Of a stretch of DNA of 64,000 nt, positions 27,327-36,455 are shown piece by piece. Made by a program: the position numbers and the translations under genes. Each line of letters opens with the position of its first letter. Within the stretch, counting starts at the first letter, position 1. The notes beneath the pieces are model-generated. The model did no database searches. It was not told the DNA's origin and worked only from the letters and a program-made list of their open reading frames with translations. The DNA comes from Mameliella sp. CS4 (GTDB lineage: Bacteria; Pseudomonadota; Alphaproteobacteria; Rhodobacterales; Rhodobacteraceae), in the NCBI RefSeq assembly GCF_019392335.1, contig NZ_JAHXRQ010000003.1:62001-126000 (forward strand). Direction: 5' to 3'.

Positions 27327-27856
27327 TTATCCTTTTTTCGCCCCCGGGTGCTCTGCCAGCATGTCGCGCAGTTTTTGCACCGTGTTGAGGTTGCGCATCG
27401 TGCCGAGCCGCATCGCCGGGTGGGCCAGTTTCGACCGGCCCATGCCGTTGGGGTAATGGATGTAGAGCACGCCGGGACCGGGGTGCATCTCTTCGGTGCG
27501 CAGCCCCCGGGCCTCTGCGGCGGGGTCCTGCGGTACGGGGGCGTCGGTCAGAAAAAGACCACCTGTTGCGGCCTGGCGTCGGGAAAGGGCAGGGCGGCCA
27601 GGATCTGGTCAAGCTGGGCAAGGTCGCGGATGACGAGGTCCAGGGGTTTGCCGGCGTAGGTCTTTAGCGCCGCCGCCAGCCGGGCCTTGACCTCATCCGG
27701 TGGGGCGTCATGGGCAAAGACCGCGTTGCCGCTGGCGATCCAGGTTTGCGGTGCGCCGCCGCCGATCCTCTCGATCATGGCGCGCAGCTCTGCCATTGGC
27801 AGCTTGCCGGTGCCGCCGACATTCACCGCGCGCAGAAAGGCGGCATACCCCGCCAT
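27327..27856 (-). pseudogene. Frameshifted DUF1697 gene
   Basis: The first part (from ATG 27856) reads AGYAAFLRAVNVGGTGKLPMAELR, the start of a DUF1697 protein, and stops at TGA 27548 after VVFF. The rest of the family (LTDAPVPQDPAAEARG..., PNGMGRSKL, GTMRNLNTVQKL, ending at TAA 27327) continues in the -1 frame. One T is missing from a run of five at 27552-27556; with six T's the gene would encode 176 residues, the normal length. The cause is a true mutation, a sequencing error or, less likely, programmed slippage. No ribosome site is evident, and the oppC terminator ends four bases before the ATG. Confidence 0.85.
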
Positions 27857-27860
27857 CACG

Positions 27861-27888
27861 AAAAAGACCGGCGGTTGGCACCGCCGGT
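27861..27888 (-). terminator. Terminator of the peptide-permease operon
   Basis: On the minus strand ACCGGCGGT, GCCA loop, ACCGCCGGT then CTTTTT. It is a nine-pair stem some 27 bp beyond the stop of the oppC-like gene and directly before the DUF1697 start codon. Confidence 0.88.
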
Positions 27889-27914
27889 CCCTGGTGTGTT
27901 CGGGGGGATGACGC

Positions 27915-28904
27915 TCACCGGCCCCGGATGCGCGGGTCCAGCGCGTCGCGCAACCCGTCGCCCAGGTAGTTGACCGACAGAACGGTCAGCGAGATGGCGA
28001 TGCCGGGCAACAGCACGCGTTCCGGGAACTCCTCCATCCGCACCACCGCGTCGGCCAGCATCTTACCCCAGGTCGGAAAGTCCGAAGGGAAGCCCACGCC
28101 GAGGAACGACAAGGCCGATTCCGTGATGATCGCCGTGGCCAGACCCAGCGCCGCCGAGACCATGATCGGCGACAGGACGTTGGGCAGAAGGTGCCGCCGG
28201 ATGATCTTGAACCGGGTTGTCCCGATCGAGCGGGCGGCCAGCACGAACTCGCGTTCCTTGATGGCCAGGATGTCGCCCCGCACGATCCGCGCCGTGGGCA
28301 TCCAGGAGGTGACGGCAATCATCGTGACAATCAGGATGAACATGCCTCCCTCCAGCCCGAAACTGGCCGTCAGCGGTTGTCGGAACAGCGTTACCGCCAA
28401 CAGCAACAGTGGCAGGATGGGCAGCGCAAGAAAGAGATCCGTGGTCCGCATCAGCAGCCCGTCGATCCTCTTGAAGTAGCCCGCCGCCACGCCGACGGCC
28501 GTGCCGATGAAAAGGCTCAGGATCATCGCGGCCCAGCCCACCGCCATCGAGGCGCGCCCGCCCGAAAGCATCTGCGCCAACTGGTCACGGCCCAGCTGGT
28601 CGGACCCGAGCGGTTTCAGCCAGCCGGTCTTGGCGTCCGCATCCCAGAGCGCGACATAGATCGGGCGAAAGTTCTTGTTGCGGATGTCGGGTTTTTGCGG
28701 GTCCACGTCGTAGAGCATTGGGCCGATCATCACCGCAAGGGTGATGAAGATCAGAAAGCCCAGGCCGAACGTGGCGCCCTTGTGCTTGCGGAACTGGTCC
28801 CAGACGTCCTTGGCGCGCGACCGCGGCGGTTTCGACGGTTCCTTGTCCGCAAGCGCTTCGATGGCCTGCAATGGCTCGTCCGCGGGAGTGGTGTTGTCAG
28901 TCAT
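27915..28904 (-). CDS. Peptide ABC transporter permease (DppC/OppC type)
   Basis: Second inner-membrane subunit of a peptide-type importer. The 329-residue protein has an N-terminal cytoplasmic stretch, one helix, then the extended periplasmic loop (FRPIYVALWDADAKTGWLKPLGSDQLGRD) typical of OppC, five further helices and the ATPase-contact EAA loop (AARSIGTTRFKIIRRHLLPNVLSPI). ATG 28904 overlaps the end of the upstream permease gene by 8 bp. Confidence 0.94.
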   Translation of the reverse strand: MTDNTTPADEPLQAIEALADKEPSKPPRSRAKDVWDQFRKHKGATFGLGFLIFITLAVMIGPMLYDVDPQKPDIRNKNFRPIYVALWDADAKTGWLKPLGSDQLGRDQLAQMLSGGRASMAVGWAAMILSLFIGTAVGVAAGYFKRIDGLLMRTTDLFLALPILPLLLLAVTLFRQPLTASFGLEGGMFILIVTMIAVTSWMPTARIVRGDILAIKEREFVLAARSIGTTRFKIIRRHLLPNVLSPIMVSAALGLATAIITESALSFLGVGFPSDFPTWGKMLADAVVRMEEFPERVLLPGIAISLTVLSVNYLGDGLRDALDPRIRGR

Positions 28905-29904
28905 AGCGGATCCTCGGGTCAAGCAGGCCGTAGAGGATGTCGGCAACCAGGTTGAAGAGCACGATCAGCACGGCAAAGATGAAGGTCAGGGTCATGACCA
29001 TCGGCAGGTCGTTGGCAAAGAGCGCGGTGATCAGCAGCTGGCCGATCCCGTTCACCTTGAACACCTGTTCGGTGATGATGGCGCCGCCGAAGATGGCCGG
29101 CACCCCCAGCGCGATCACGGTCACGACCGGGATCAGCGAGTTGCGCACGACATGGACGTTGACGACAATCGCCTCGCTCAGGCCCTTGGCGCGGGCGGTG
29201 CGGACATAGTCCTGATTGAGGTTGTCCAGCATCGAGGCGCGCATGTAGCGGCTCAGCTGGGCGGTGATCTGCAGCGCCAGAACCATGACCGGCATGATCA
29301 TCTGCTGCAGCTGGATCTTGAAGCTGCCCCAGTCGTTCACGACGTGGGTGGTGTCGTAGATCGAGGGGAACCAGCCCAGCTGGACGGAAAAGACAACGAT
29401 CAGCAGCGGGCCGGTGAAGAAGGGCGGGATCGAGAAGCCGATCATGGTCACGAAGGTGCCTGCCTGGTCAAAGACCGAATACTGCTTGTAAGCGGAATAG
29501 ACGCCAACCGGGATGGCGATCAGGATGGCGACCACATAGGCCGTGCCGACCACCCAGAGTGTCTGCGGAATCCGCTGGATGATGATGTCCATGACCGGCG
29601 ACCGGGTCTGCCACGAGATCACGCGTTGCGCGCCCTCTGTCATGTTGGTGCCGAAGGCCCAGTCGATAAAGACCTTGGGTTCGGTCCAGAAGACCTGCAC
29701 CAGCCATTTCCAGTATTGCACAAGCGGCGGTTCGCCGAGGCCAAGCGCCTCGCGCATCTTCTGTTTCACCTCTGGCGGGACCGTGAGCGGCACCTGCGCC
29801 ATCGGGTCGCCGGGGGCGAGTTGAAGCAGCATGAAGATGACAAAGCTGATGAAGAGAAGCGTCGGGATCGAAAGAACCAGACGTCGCGTCGCGTATGAGA
29901 GCAT
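28897..29904 (-). CDS. Peptide ABC transporter permease (DppB/OppB type)
   Basis: First permease subunit of the importer. The 335-residue protein starts MLSYATRRLVLSIPTLLFIS with APGDP after the first helix, as OppB/DppB proteins do, and carries the EAA loop (TARAKGLSEAIVVNVHVVRNSLIPV) near the C-terminus. GAGG lies 6 bases before the ATG. It lies downstream of the binding-protein gene with two hairpins between. Confidence 0.95.
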   Translation of the reverse strand: MLSYATRRLVLSIPTLLFISFVIFMLLQLAPGDPMAQVPLTVPPEVKQKMREALGLGEPPLVQYWKWLVQVFWTEPKVFIDWAFGTNMTEGAQRVISWQTRSPVMDIIIQRIPQTLWVVGTAYVVAILIAIPVGVYSAYKQYSVFDQAGTFVTMIGFSIPPFFTGPLLIVVFSVQLGWFPSIYDTTHVVNDWGSFKIQLQQMIMPVMVLALQITAQLSRYMRASMLDNLNQDYVRTARAKGLSEAIVVNVHVVRNSLIPVVTVIALGVPAIFGGAIITEQVFKVNGIGQLLITALFANDLPMVMTLTFIFAVLIVLFNLVADILYGLLDPRIRYD

Positions 29905-29940
29905 CGAGCGCCTCTGATTTTTGCGGCTTTGGGGCCGGGG

Positions 29941-29995
29941 GCAGGCCGGGCCGGGATAGGTCCGGCCTGCGGAAGGGGCGCGCCGGGCGCGCCCC
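29941..29995. promoter_or_regulatory. Two tandem hairpins between binding-protein and permease genes
   Basis: GCAGGCCGG (29941-29949) pairs with CCGGCCTGC (29962-29970), and GGGGCGCGCC (29975-29984) with GGCGCGCCCC (29986-29995). Hairpins at this place in solute-binding-protein operons commonly protect the upstream mRNA or partly stop transcription, so that more binding protein than permease is made. No T-run follows. Confidence 0.65.
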
Positions 29996-30008
29996 GGTTG
30001 TCAGCCGA

Positions 30009-31706
30009 TCAGTCGATCCGGTACCAGTCGGCCACGTTCCACAGCTCGCTGTCCCAGACGTTCAGCTTGACGCCGCCGAGGCTGTTGGAATGTGCCGAGA
30101 GGCGGCCACGGTGGACCAGCGGGATCATCCCGCCACGCTCAAAGGCCATGCGGCTCAGCTCGCGGCCGATGCGCTGACGTTCCGCCATGTCCGCGGTCTC
30201 GGACAGCTTCTTGTGCAGCGCGTCGTATTCCTCGTCGCAGAAGCGGCTGATGTTCTCGCCCTGCCACTGGGTTTCCGGACGCGGAGCCTTGTCGCACAGA
30301 CCGTTGCCCAGGTAGGCCTGCGGGTCGGTGCCGTTGAAGGTGTTGGCGTACATTTCAACGTCGGCATAGAACTTCTGGAAGGTGTCGGGCGAACCCGGGT
30401 CGCCACCGAAGAAGACCGATGCATCGACCGAGCGCAGCTCGACTTCCATGCCGATCTGTTCCCACCAGTCCTTGATCAGCGCCTGAAAGTCCTGGCGGAC
30501 GGCGTTGACGGAGGTCTGGTAGACGATCGACAGCGGCACGCCGTCCTTCTCGCGGATGCCGTCACCGTCGGTGTCGACGATGCCCGCATCGTCCAGCATC
30601 TTCTTGGCGCCCTCGATGTCCTGCACGTCGCAGCCTTCGATGTCGGCGGCAAAGGCGGCAGGGGCGGGGACCCAGGAACAGGACACGCGGCCGGCCTGGC
30701 CATAGCCGATTTCCACCAGCAGGTTGCGGTCGATGGCCATGGACATCGCCTTGTAGACCGCCGGATCACCCAGGAAGGGGTGCGGACGGATCACCGACCG
30801 TTCGTCCGGGCCAAGCGCCGGATCGGGGTTGGTGTTGTTCAGCATGATGCGTTCCAGCAGCGGGCCGAAGCCGGCCACCGGCACACCCATGCCGCCTGCT
30901 TCCATCTTGGCGATGACGTCGGGGGCAAGCTGCAGGTTCCAGGCATAGTCGAACTCGCCGGTTTCCATCACGGCGGTGCCCGCCGCGGCCGCCGAACCGC
31001 CGCCCTTGAAGGTCACGGTGGCGAAGGCCGGCTTGGCCGGGTCGCGGTAGTTGTCGTTGGCCTTCATGGTGATCACGTCGTTCGGCTTGAACTCGGTGAC
31101 GACGAAGGGGCCGGTGCCGATCGGGTTGAAGTTCTGCTCGGTGCAGGTCGAGGCCGCGGCGCCGACGCAATTCTCGAACTGGGCTTTCTGCAGGATCGGG
31201 CTCTCACCGCCGACGAAGGGGCCGTAGGGGTTCGGGGTCGGGCCTTCGAAGGTGACCACGATGGTCGACTCGTCCGGGGTCTCGACCGAGGTCACGCCCT
31301 CGAACTTGGTGACCTGCGCGCAGCCGCCCTCGGGGTGGGTGCAGTATTCGTAGGTGAACTTGACGTCTTCGGAGGTCAGCGGCGAGCCGTCGGACCACAG
31401 GATGCCCGGGGTCAGTTTCCAGGTGATCTGGGTCAGGTCCTCGGAGACGCCGCCATTGGCCACGGTGGGGATCTCGTCGACCAGCCAGGGCACCAGTTCG
31501 CCGTTTTCATTGTAGCGTGCCAGCGGTTCGATGATCATCGACGAGGATTCGACGTCCTTGGTCCCGCCCGAGAGGAACGGGTTCAGGATCGACGGAGCCT
31601 GCCAGTAGATGATCTTGACGTCGCCGTCCGACGCGCGCTCGGCAAAGGCGGCGGGCGCCAGTGCAACAGCCGCGACAGCCCCGAGCATCAGGGTCTTGAG
31701 TCTCAT
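30009..31706 (-). CDS. Peptide ABC transporter substrate-binding protein
   Basis: A 565-residue periplasmic binding protein (family 5). The signal peptide MRLKTLMLGAVAAVALAPAAFA is followed by the mature start and long-range features such as VPWLVDEIPTV, TWKLTPGILWSDGSPLTSEDV and IGTGPFVVTEFKPND. Four cysteines in the middle of the protein may pair. GGAG precedes ATG 31706. It is divergent from the ATPase gene, so the full importer is split into two transcripts. Confidence 0.94.
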   Translation of the reverse strand: MRLKTLMLGAVAAVALAPAAFAERASDGDVKIIYWQAPSILNPFLSGGTKDVESSSMIIEPLARYNENGELVPWLVDEIPTVANGGVSEDLTQITWKLTPGILWSDGSPLTSEDVKFTYEYCTHPEGGCAQVTKFEGVTSVETPDESTIVVTFEGPTPNPYGPFVGGESPILQKAQFENCVGAAASTCTEQNFNPIGTGPFVVTEFKPNDVITMKANDNYRDPAKPAFATVTFKGGGSAAAAGTAVMETGEFDYAWNLQLAPDVIAKMEAGGMGVPVAGFGPLLERIMLNNTNPDPALGPDERSVIRPHPFLGDPAVYKAMSMAIDRNLLVEIGYGQAGRVSCSWVPAPAAFAADIEGCDVQDIEGAKKMLDDAGIVDTDGDGIREKDGVPLSIVYQTSVNAVRQDFQALIKDWWEQIGMEVELRSVDASVFFGGDPGSPDTFQKFYADVEMYANTFNGTDPQAYLGNGLCDKAPRPETQWQGENISRFCDEEYDALHKKLSETADMAERQRIGRELSRMAFERGGMIPLVHRGRLSAHSNSLGGVKLNVWDSELWNVADWYRID

Positions 31707-31958
31707 GATATCACTCCATGTTGGTCGGGACCGGATGTCTTGCCCGGACCCTTCGTTGTAGCAGGATGGTCGGCCAGATGCGGCGACGAATGCAACCGTC
31801 ATTTGCACATCGATGAACCGGACCCCCCACGCGTTCCCCATCGAAAGCAGAACATGCGCAAAATGCAAGCATTGCCTAACGTAAAAGCACTGCGGGTCTT
31901 TACAGGCGGCCTGCGCAGCCCATAGCCTTTGCGTTCAGGACATGGGGAGCACGCAACA
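31707..31958. promoter_or_regulatory. Divergent control region of the peptide importer
   Basis: A 252-bp gap between the binding-protein gene (minus) and the ATPase gene (plus) that must carry both promoters. The sequence becomes AT-richer near 31855-31910. No operator could be assigned with confidence. Confidence 0.4.
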
Positions 31959-33803
31959 ATGCTGGACAGCGCACCGAACTCGCAGACCGCCGGACCGATC
32001 GCGCGGATCGATCAGTTGCGGGTGGAGTTCCAGACCAAGGATGGCCCGGTCGTCGGCGTCGAGGATGTCAGTTTCGACATCGGCCCGGGGGAAACGGTCT
32101 GCGTTGTGGGCGAATCCGGCTCGGGCAAATCGGTGTCCTCGCTCTCGCTGATGCGGCTGGTGGAATACGGCGGCGGCGACATCGCCGGTGGCCGGTTGCT
32201 GTTCGACCGCAAGGAAGGCGGCGAGGTCGACCTGTGCACGCTGGATCAGCGTCACATGCGCGACATTCGCGGCAATGAGATCGGCATGATTTTCCAGGAG
32301 CCGATGACCGCGCTGAACCCGGTTTTCACGGTCAAGAAGCAGCTGACAGAGGGTCTGCGTGTACATCGCGGCATGAGTGCCAAGCAGGCCGAGGCCCGCG
32401 CCGTGGAACTGCTCCGCGAGGTGCGTATCCCCGAACCGGAACGCCGGCTGAACCAGTACCCGCACGAATTGTCGGGCGGGATGCGCCAGCGCGTGGTGAT
32501 TGCGATGGCGATGGCCTGCAAGCCGCGCCTGCTGATCGCGGACGAACCGACCACCGCGCTTGACGTCACCATCCAGGCGGAAATCCTTGCGCTGATGGAC
32601 CGGCTCAAGCGTGAGACCGGGACCGCGGTGATGTTCATCACGCATGACATGGCCGTGGTCGCCCAGATGGCCGACAAGGTCGTGGTCATGTTCCGCGGCA
32701 ACAAGGTCGAGGAAGGCACCGTCGAGGAAATCTTCGAGAACCCGAAGCACCCTTATACCAAGGCGCTTCTGGCCGCTGTCCCCAAACTGGGAGAGATGAC
32801 GGGCAAGGACCTGCCCGAACCGATGAAGCTGGTCGGCCGCACCGACCAGGATCTCAAGCCCATTCCCGGCACCAACGAACCGCTGCTGACGGTCGAGGGG
32901 CTGACCACGCGCTTTGCGGTCAAGGGCGGCTTTTTCCGCCGCACGGTGGCCAATGTCCACGCGGTCGAGGATGTCTCCTTTGTCGTGAACAAGGGCCAGA
33001 CGCTCAGCCTCGTCGGCGAATCCGGTTGCGGCAAGTCCACCGCCGGGCGGTCGATCCTGCGGCTGGTGGAACCGCTGGCGGGCAAGGTCGATCTCGACGG
33101 CACCGACATCATGGCGCTGGGCACCAACGGGCTGCGCGAGGCGCGGCGCGACATGCAGATGATCTTTCAGGATCCCTTCGCCTCGCTGAACCCGCAGTTG
33201 CAACTGGCCGACCAGGTGGCCGAACCGATCCACAACTACGGCATCGAGACTGGCAGCGCCGTCTCGGATCATGTCGCGCAGCTGTTCGACCGGGTCGAAC
33301 TGCCGCGCAGCTTCATGCGCCGCTATCCGCACGAACTCTCGGGCGGCCAGCGTCAGCGCATCGCCATCGCCCGTGCCCTGGCCCTGCGGCCCCGCCTGAT
33401 CGTCGCGGACGAGGCGGTCAGCGCGCTGGACGTCTCTGTGCAGGCGCAGGTCATCAACCTGATGATGGAACTGCAGGCCGACATGGGGCTGGGCTATCTC
33501 TTCATCAGTCACGACATGGCCGTGGTCGAGCGGGTCAGCCATTATGTCGGCGTCATGTACCTGGGCCGGATCGTCGAGCTGGGGCCGCGCCGCGCCGTCT
33601 TCGAGGACCCGCGTCACCCCTATACACAGGCCCTGATGAAGGCGGTCCCGATCGCCGACCCGCGCCGTCGCAAGTCGGAAAAGGATCTCAACTTCAAGCC
33701 GATCCCCTCGCCGATCCATCCGGTCGACTACGAAGCCGCGCCCTCGGAATACGAAGAGGTCAGCCCGGGCCACAAGGTCCTGATCACCGACAGCGGTTAC
33801 TGA
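31959..33803 (+). CDS. Peptide ABC transporter, fused double ATPase (DppD-DppF type)
   Basis: A 614-residue protein with two complete ABC domains in tandem. Domain 1 has Walker A GESGSGKS, signature LSGGMRQRVVIAMA and Walker B LLIADEPT; domain 2 has GESGCGKS, LSGGQRQRIAIARA and LIVADEAVSAL. Each ends with the peptide-importer C-terminal segment (HPYTKALLAAVPK, HPYTQALMKAVP). It would power the two permeases encoded divergently. ATG 31959 follows GGGGAG at about 10 bases. Domain 2 has Ala instead of Pro after Glu in Walker B (DEAVS), which is seen in some relatives. Confidence 0.94.
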   Translation: MLDSAPNSQTAGPIARIDQLRVEFQTKDGPVVGVEDVSFDIGPGETVCVVGESGSGKSVSSLSLMRLVEYGGGDIAGGRLLFDRKEGGEVDLCTLDQRHMRDIRGNEIGMIFQEPMTALNPVFTVKKQLTEGLRVHRGMSAKQAEARAVELLREVRIPEPERRLNQYPHELSGGMRQRVVIAMAMACKPRLLIADEPTTALDVTIQAEILALMDRLKRETGTAVMFITHDMAVVAQMADKVVVMFRGNKVEEGTVEEIFENPKHPYTKALLAAVPKLGEMTGKDLPEPMKLVGRTDQDLKPIPGTNEPLLTVEGLTTRFAVKGGFFRRTVANVHAVEDVSFVVNKGQTLSLVGESGCGKSTAGRSILRLVEPLAGKVDLDGTDIMALGTNGLREARRDMQMIFQDPFASLNPQLQLADQVAEPIHNYGIETGSAVSDHVAQLFDRVELPRSFMRRYPHELSGGQRQRIAIARALALRPRLIVADEAVSALDVSVQAQVINLMMELQADMGLGYLFISHDMAVVERVSHYVGVMYLGRIVELGPRRAVFEDPRHPYTQALMKAVPIADPRRRKSEKDLNFKPIPSPIHPVDYEAAPSEYEEVSPGHKVLITDSGY

Positions 33804-33814
33804 CGGGGCAGGGC

Positions 33815-34210
33815 GTGGCGGCGGGGTTGCGGATCTGGCGGTTCGACGGCCCTCCCCCCTGCACGCCCGATGATCCCCGCCTGGATGACTCCCCCTGGCT
33901 GGAAGATATCGTCGGGTCGAGCCCGGCGCTCGCTTTTGGCCCGCACGAGGACCTGCGCGCCGTTTTCGACCGTCACCTGCCGGGCCTGCGCTGGAACGAC
34001 AACGGCGATGCGGCATTCTTTCGGCGGGACCGCTTTCAGGTTCAACTGCGGCTGCCGGGACCTGACAGCCGTGCCATCAGCCTGGCCATCGACGAATGGG
34101 GTGCCACCGAATGCTTGTTGCGCGCCATCGAGGCAGAGAACCCGGACTGGCACTGTAGCTGGTACGGCGGCACCTGGCTGCGCGACGCGCCCGCGGGGGC
34201 GGGGCGCTGA
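33815..34210 (+). CDS. Hypothetical protein (131 aa)
   Basis: A small soluble protein starting with GTG 33815, only 11 bp after the ATPase stop and 3 bp before the next gene, so probably in the same operon. It is rich in Trp, Asp and Pro, with WLEDIVGSSPALAFGPHEDLRAVF, RDRFQVQLRLPG and DWHCSWYGGTWLRD. It has no signal or membrane segment. I do not recognise a family. The ribosome site is weak (GGGGCAGGGC). Confidence 0.6.
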   Translation: MAAGLRIWRFDGPPPCTPDDPRLDDSPWLEDIVGSSPALAFGPHEDLRAVFDRHLPGLRWNDNGDAAFFRRDRFQVQLRLPGPDSRAISLAIDEWGATECLLRAIEAENPDWHCSWYGGTWLRDAPAGAGR

Positions 34211-34213
34211 GCG

Positions 34214-35095
34214 ATGCGGGCCCTGCGCATATCGCTGATCCTGCTGGCGCTTTGGCTATCCGCCTGCACGCCGCCACCGGGCCCTCCCGCGCGCAGCCCC
34301 GGCGCCCTGCGCGTGGCCAGCCACAACGTGCATTTCATCCGCATGACCGAACCGCGCGGCCCCTGGTCGCTGGCCGACTGGGAGGCGCGCAAACAGGCGC
34401 TGGATGCGGTGTTCAAGGAGGTGGACGCCGATCTCGTCGCCTTTCAGGAGATGGTCAGCATCGGCCCGGACGCCAACCGCGACGTGAACCTGGCGCGCGA
34501 CTGGCTGCTGTCGCGCAACCCGGGATACGGTCTTGCGGCCACGGGCGACTGGCGGCGTTTTCCCACGCGGCAGCCGATCTTCTACCGCACCGACCGCCTG
34601 CGCCTTCTGGACCAGGGCTGGTTCTACTACGACGCGCCCGAGGTCGTGGCGCAGGACCGCCGGCGTCCGGGGTTCTGGATCTACTACGCCTCCTGGGCGG
34701 ATTTCGCGGGGCCGGAGGGGCAACGCTTTCGGGTCTACAATGTGCATTTCCACTTTCTTGACGCGGCCAAGCGCCGCCACGCGGCGCGTCGCCTGGCGGC
34801 CCATGTCCGGCCTGCGATGGAAAAAGGCCTGCCGGTGATCGTGCTGGGCGACATGAACGCGCTCTCGGGCTGGCGCACCGTGCGAATCCTGCGCGAGGCG
34901 GGGGTGCAGACCCATGATCCGCGCGACAGCAGCTTTCATTTCAACCGGGGCTTGCACATCCTGCCCGCCATCGACCGGCTGGGCCGGGCGCCGGGCGTGC
35001 GGCTTGTGGGCGGTCCCTGGGGGCTGCATGGCAAAAGAGCGGGCGACTGGCCCTCGGACCACTACCCGGTGGTTGCGGATATCGCCCTGCCATGA
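34214..35095 (+). CDS. Endonuclease/exonuclease/phosphatase-family lipoprotein
   Basis: A 293-residue protein with a lipoprotein signal (lipobox LSAC, Cys18) and the EEP fold: SHNVHFIRM at the start, Glu in LVAFQEMVS, HFHFLDAAKRRHAARRL, VIVLGDMNALSGWRTV and the final WPSDHYPVVADI, where the catalytic Asp and His lie. These enzymes cut phosphodiester bonds in nucleic acids, lipids or phosphates; the substrate is not predictable. Membrane anchoring puts it in the periplasm or outer membrane. Confidence 0.87.
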   Translation: MRALRISLILLALWLSACTPPPGPPARSPGALRVASHNVHFIRMTEPRGPWSLADWEARKQALDAVFKEVDADLVAFQEMVSIGPDANRDVNLARDWLLSRNPGYGLAATGDWRRFPTRQPIFYRTDRLRLLDQGWFYYDAPEVVAQDRRRPGFWIYYASWADFAGPEGQRFRVYNVHFHFLDAAKRRHAARRLAAHVRPAMEKGLPVIVLGDMNALSGWRTVRILREAGVQTHDPRDSSFHFNRGLHILPAIDRLGRAPGVRLVGGPWGLHGKRAGDWPSDHYPVVADIALP

Positions 35096-35134
35096 CAGGC
35101 ATGGGCCATCCGCCACATCAAGAACGAGGTGAGA

Positions 35135-36295
35135 ATGGCCGAGGTGCTGTCCCCCCGCGCGCTGCTGGACAAGCTGGTGAGCTTTCCCACCGTCAGCCGC
35201 GACACCAACCTGCCGCTGATCGACTGGGTGCAGGATTATCTCGCCTCGCACGGGATCGAGGCCGGGCGCCACGTCAAGCCGGACGAGCCTGAAAAGGCCG
35301 CGCTTTTTGCCCATGTCGGGCCGTGGGAAGAGGGCGGCGTCGTGCTTTCGGGGCACACGGACGTGGTGCCGGTGGACGGGCAGGACTGGTCCACCGATCC
35401 CTTTTGCGTGACCGAGAAGGACGGCCGCCTCTATGGGCGTGGCACCACCGACATGAAGGGCTTTGACGCGCTGGCGATCTGGGCCCTGGTCGAGGCGAAA
35501 CGGCGCGGCGTGACACGTCCCCTTCAGATCGCGCTCTCCTACGACGAGGAAATCGGCTGTGCCGGCGCGCCGCCCCTGATCGAGGCCATGTCCGGCCTGC
35601 CGCGCGCGCGCGACGTCATCGTGGGCGAACCGACGATGATGAAGGCGGTGACCGGCCACAAGGGCGGTGTGACCTTCTGGGTGCATGTGCATGGCTTCGA
35701 GGTCCACAGCTCGCTGTTGCACACCGGGGTCAGCGCGATCATGTGGGGGGCCGAGATGATTTGCTGGGCCAACCGGATGAACGCCGAGTTGCAGGCGGCG
35801 GAGCCGCAGGGCATGGCGGGGCTCTTCGACCCGCCCTACACCAATGTCCACGTCGGCCAGATCCACGGCGGCACGGCGCACAACATCGCGGCCAAGGACT
35901 GCGAGTTCGGCTTCGGCTATCGGGTGGTGCCGGGCGAGACGCTGGACCAGTGGCGCCGCCTGACCGAGGAAAAGGCCGCCGACCTGGCCGCGCAGATGCA
36001 ACAGATCCGCCCCGAGGCCCGGATCGAGCTGGAAGAGAAATTCAGCCTGCCGCCTTTCGCCCCGGAAGAGGACAACAGCGCCGAGGCGCTGGTGCGCCAG
36101 ATCACCGGCGACAACTCGGAAAACTTCGTCAGCTATGGCACCGAGGCAAGCCATTTCCAGGTCGCCGGCTACAAGGCCGTGGTCTGCGGCCCCGGCAGCA
36201 TCACCGTTGCGCATCAGCCCGACGAGTACATCACGTTTGCACAGTTCGAGGAAGGCCAGCGGTTCATGGACCGCCTGCTGGAGCGCTTGGCATGA
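35135..36295 (+). CDS. argE: Acetylornithine deacetylase (ArgE type, M20)
   Basis: Zinc hydrolase of the M20 family that removes acetate from N-acetylornithine. The 386-residue protein has VVLSGHTDVVPVDGQDW (metal His and Asp), GRGTTDMKGFDA, SYDEEIGCAGA (catalytic and metal Glu), GEPT and the late metal His in HQPDEY. ATG 35135 is used; a GTG two codons upstream is possible. Placed downstream of a peptide importer, it may act on N-acyl amino acids instead of serving arginine synthesis. Confidence 0.9.
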   Translation: MAEVLSPRALLDKLVSFPTVSRDTNLPLIDWVQDYLASHGIEAGRHVKPDEPEKAALFAHVGPWEEGGVVLSGHTDVVPVDGQDWSTDPFCVTEKDGRLYGRGTTDMKGFDALAIWALVEAKRRGVTRPLQIALSYDEEIGCAGAPPLIEAMSGLPRARDVIVGEPTMMKAVTGHKGGVTFWVHVHGFEVHSSLLHTGVSAIMWGAEMICWANRMNAELQAAEPQGMAGLFDPPYTNVHVGQIHGGTAHNIAAKDCEFGFGYRVVPGETLDQWRRLTEEKAADLAAQMQQIRPEARIELEEKFSLPPFAPEEDNSAEALVRQITGDNSENFVSYGTEASHFQVAGYKAVVCGPGSITVAHQPDEYITFAQFEEGQRFMDRLLERLA

Positions 36296-36307
36296 GCGGG
36301 GCTCTGT

Positions 36308-36371
36308 CAGGGGGCGCTGTCCCCTCGGCCTGCGGCCTCACCCCCGGAGATATTTGGAGAGAGAAGAAACA
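36308..36371 (+). repeat. Dispersed intergenic element, copy B
   Basis: Directly after argE: GGGGGCGCTGTCCCCT hairpin, GGCCTGCGGCC hairpin, then the core CCCCCGGAGATATTTGG and AGAGAGAAGAAAC. The GGCCTGCGGCC linker is shared with the minus-strand copy at 49379-49442, defining a second subtype of the element. Confidence 0.8.
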
Positions 36372-36455
36372 GGGGCGCGCGCCTGGCGTCTTCTCTGGGA
36401 AAACCCCCAATCGACATGAACCACGAAGTGAGACGCCGAAATGCCTGGAGACATG

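Noticed and set aside
27548..27560. Programmed -1 frameshift in DUF1697 as the main explanation
   Set aside because: The site C-TTT-TTC is not a canonical slippery heptamer and no downstream structure is evident; a mutation or base-calling error in the T-run is simpler.
29895..31925. A 676-codon plus-strand frame opposite the binding-protein gene
   Set aside because: Antisense shadow; the minus strand encodes a complete signal-peptide-bearing binding protein.
33797..34153. A minus-strand 118-codon frame opposite the 131-aa gene
   Set aside because: The plus-strand frame fits tightly between two co-directional genes and has the better amino-acid profile; the minus frame overlaps the ATPase end.
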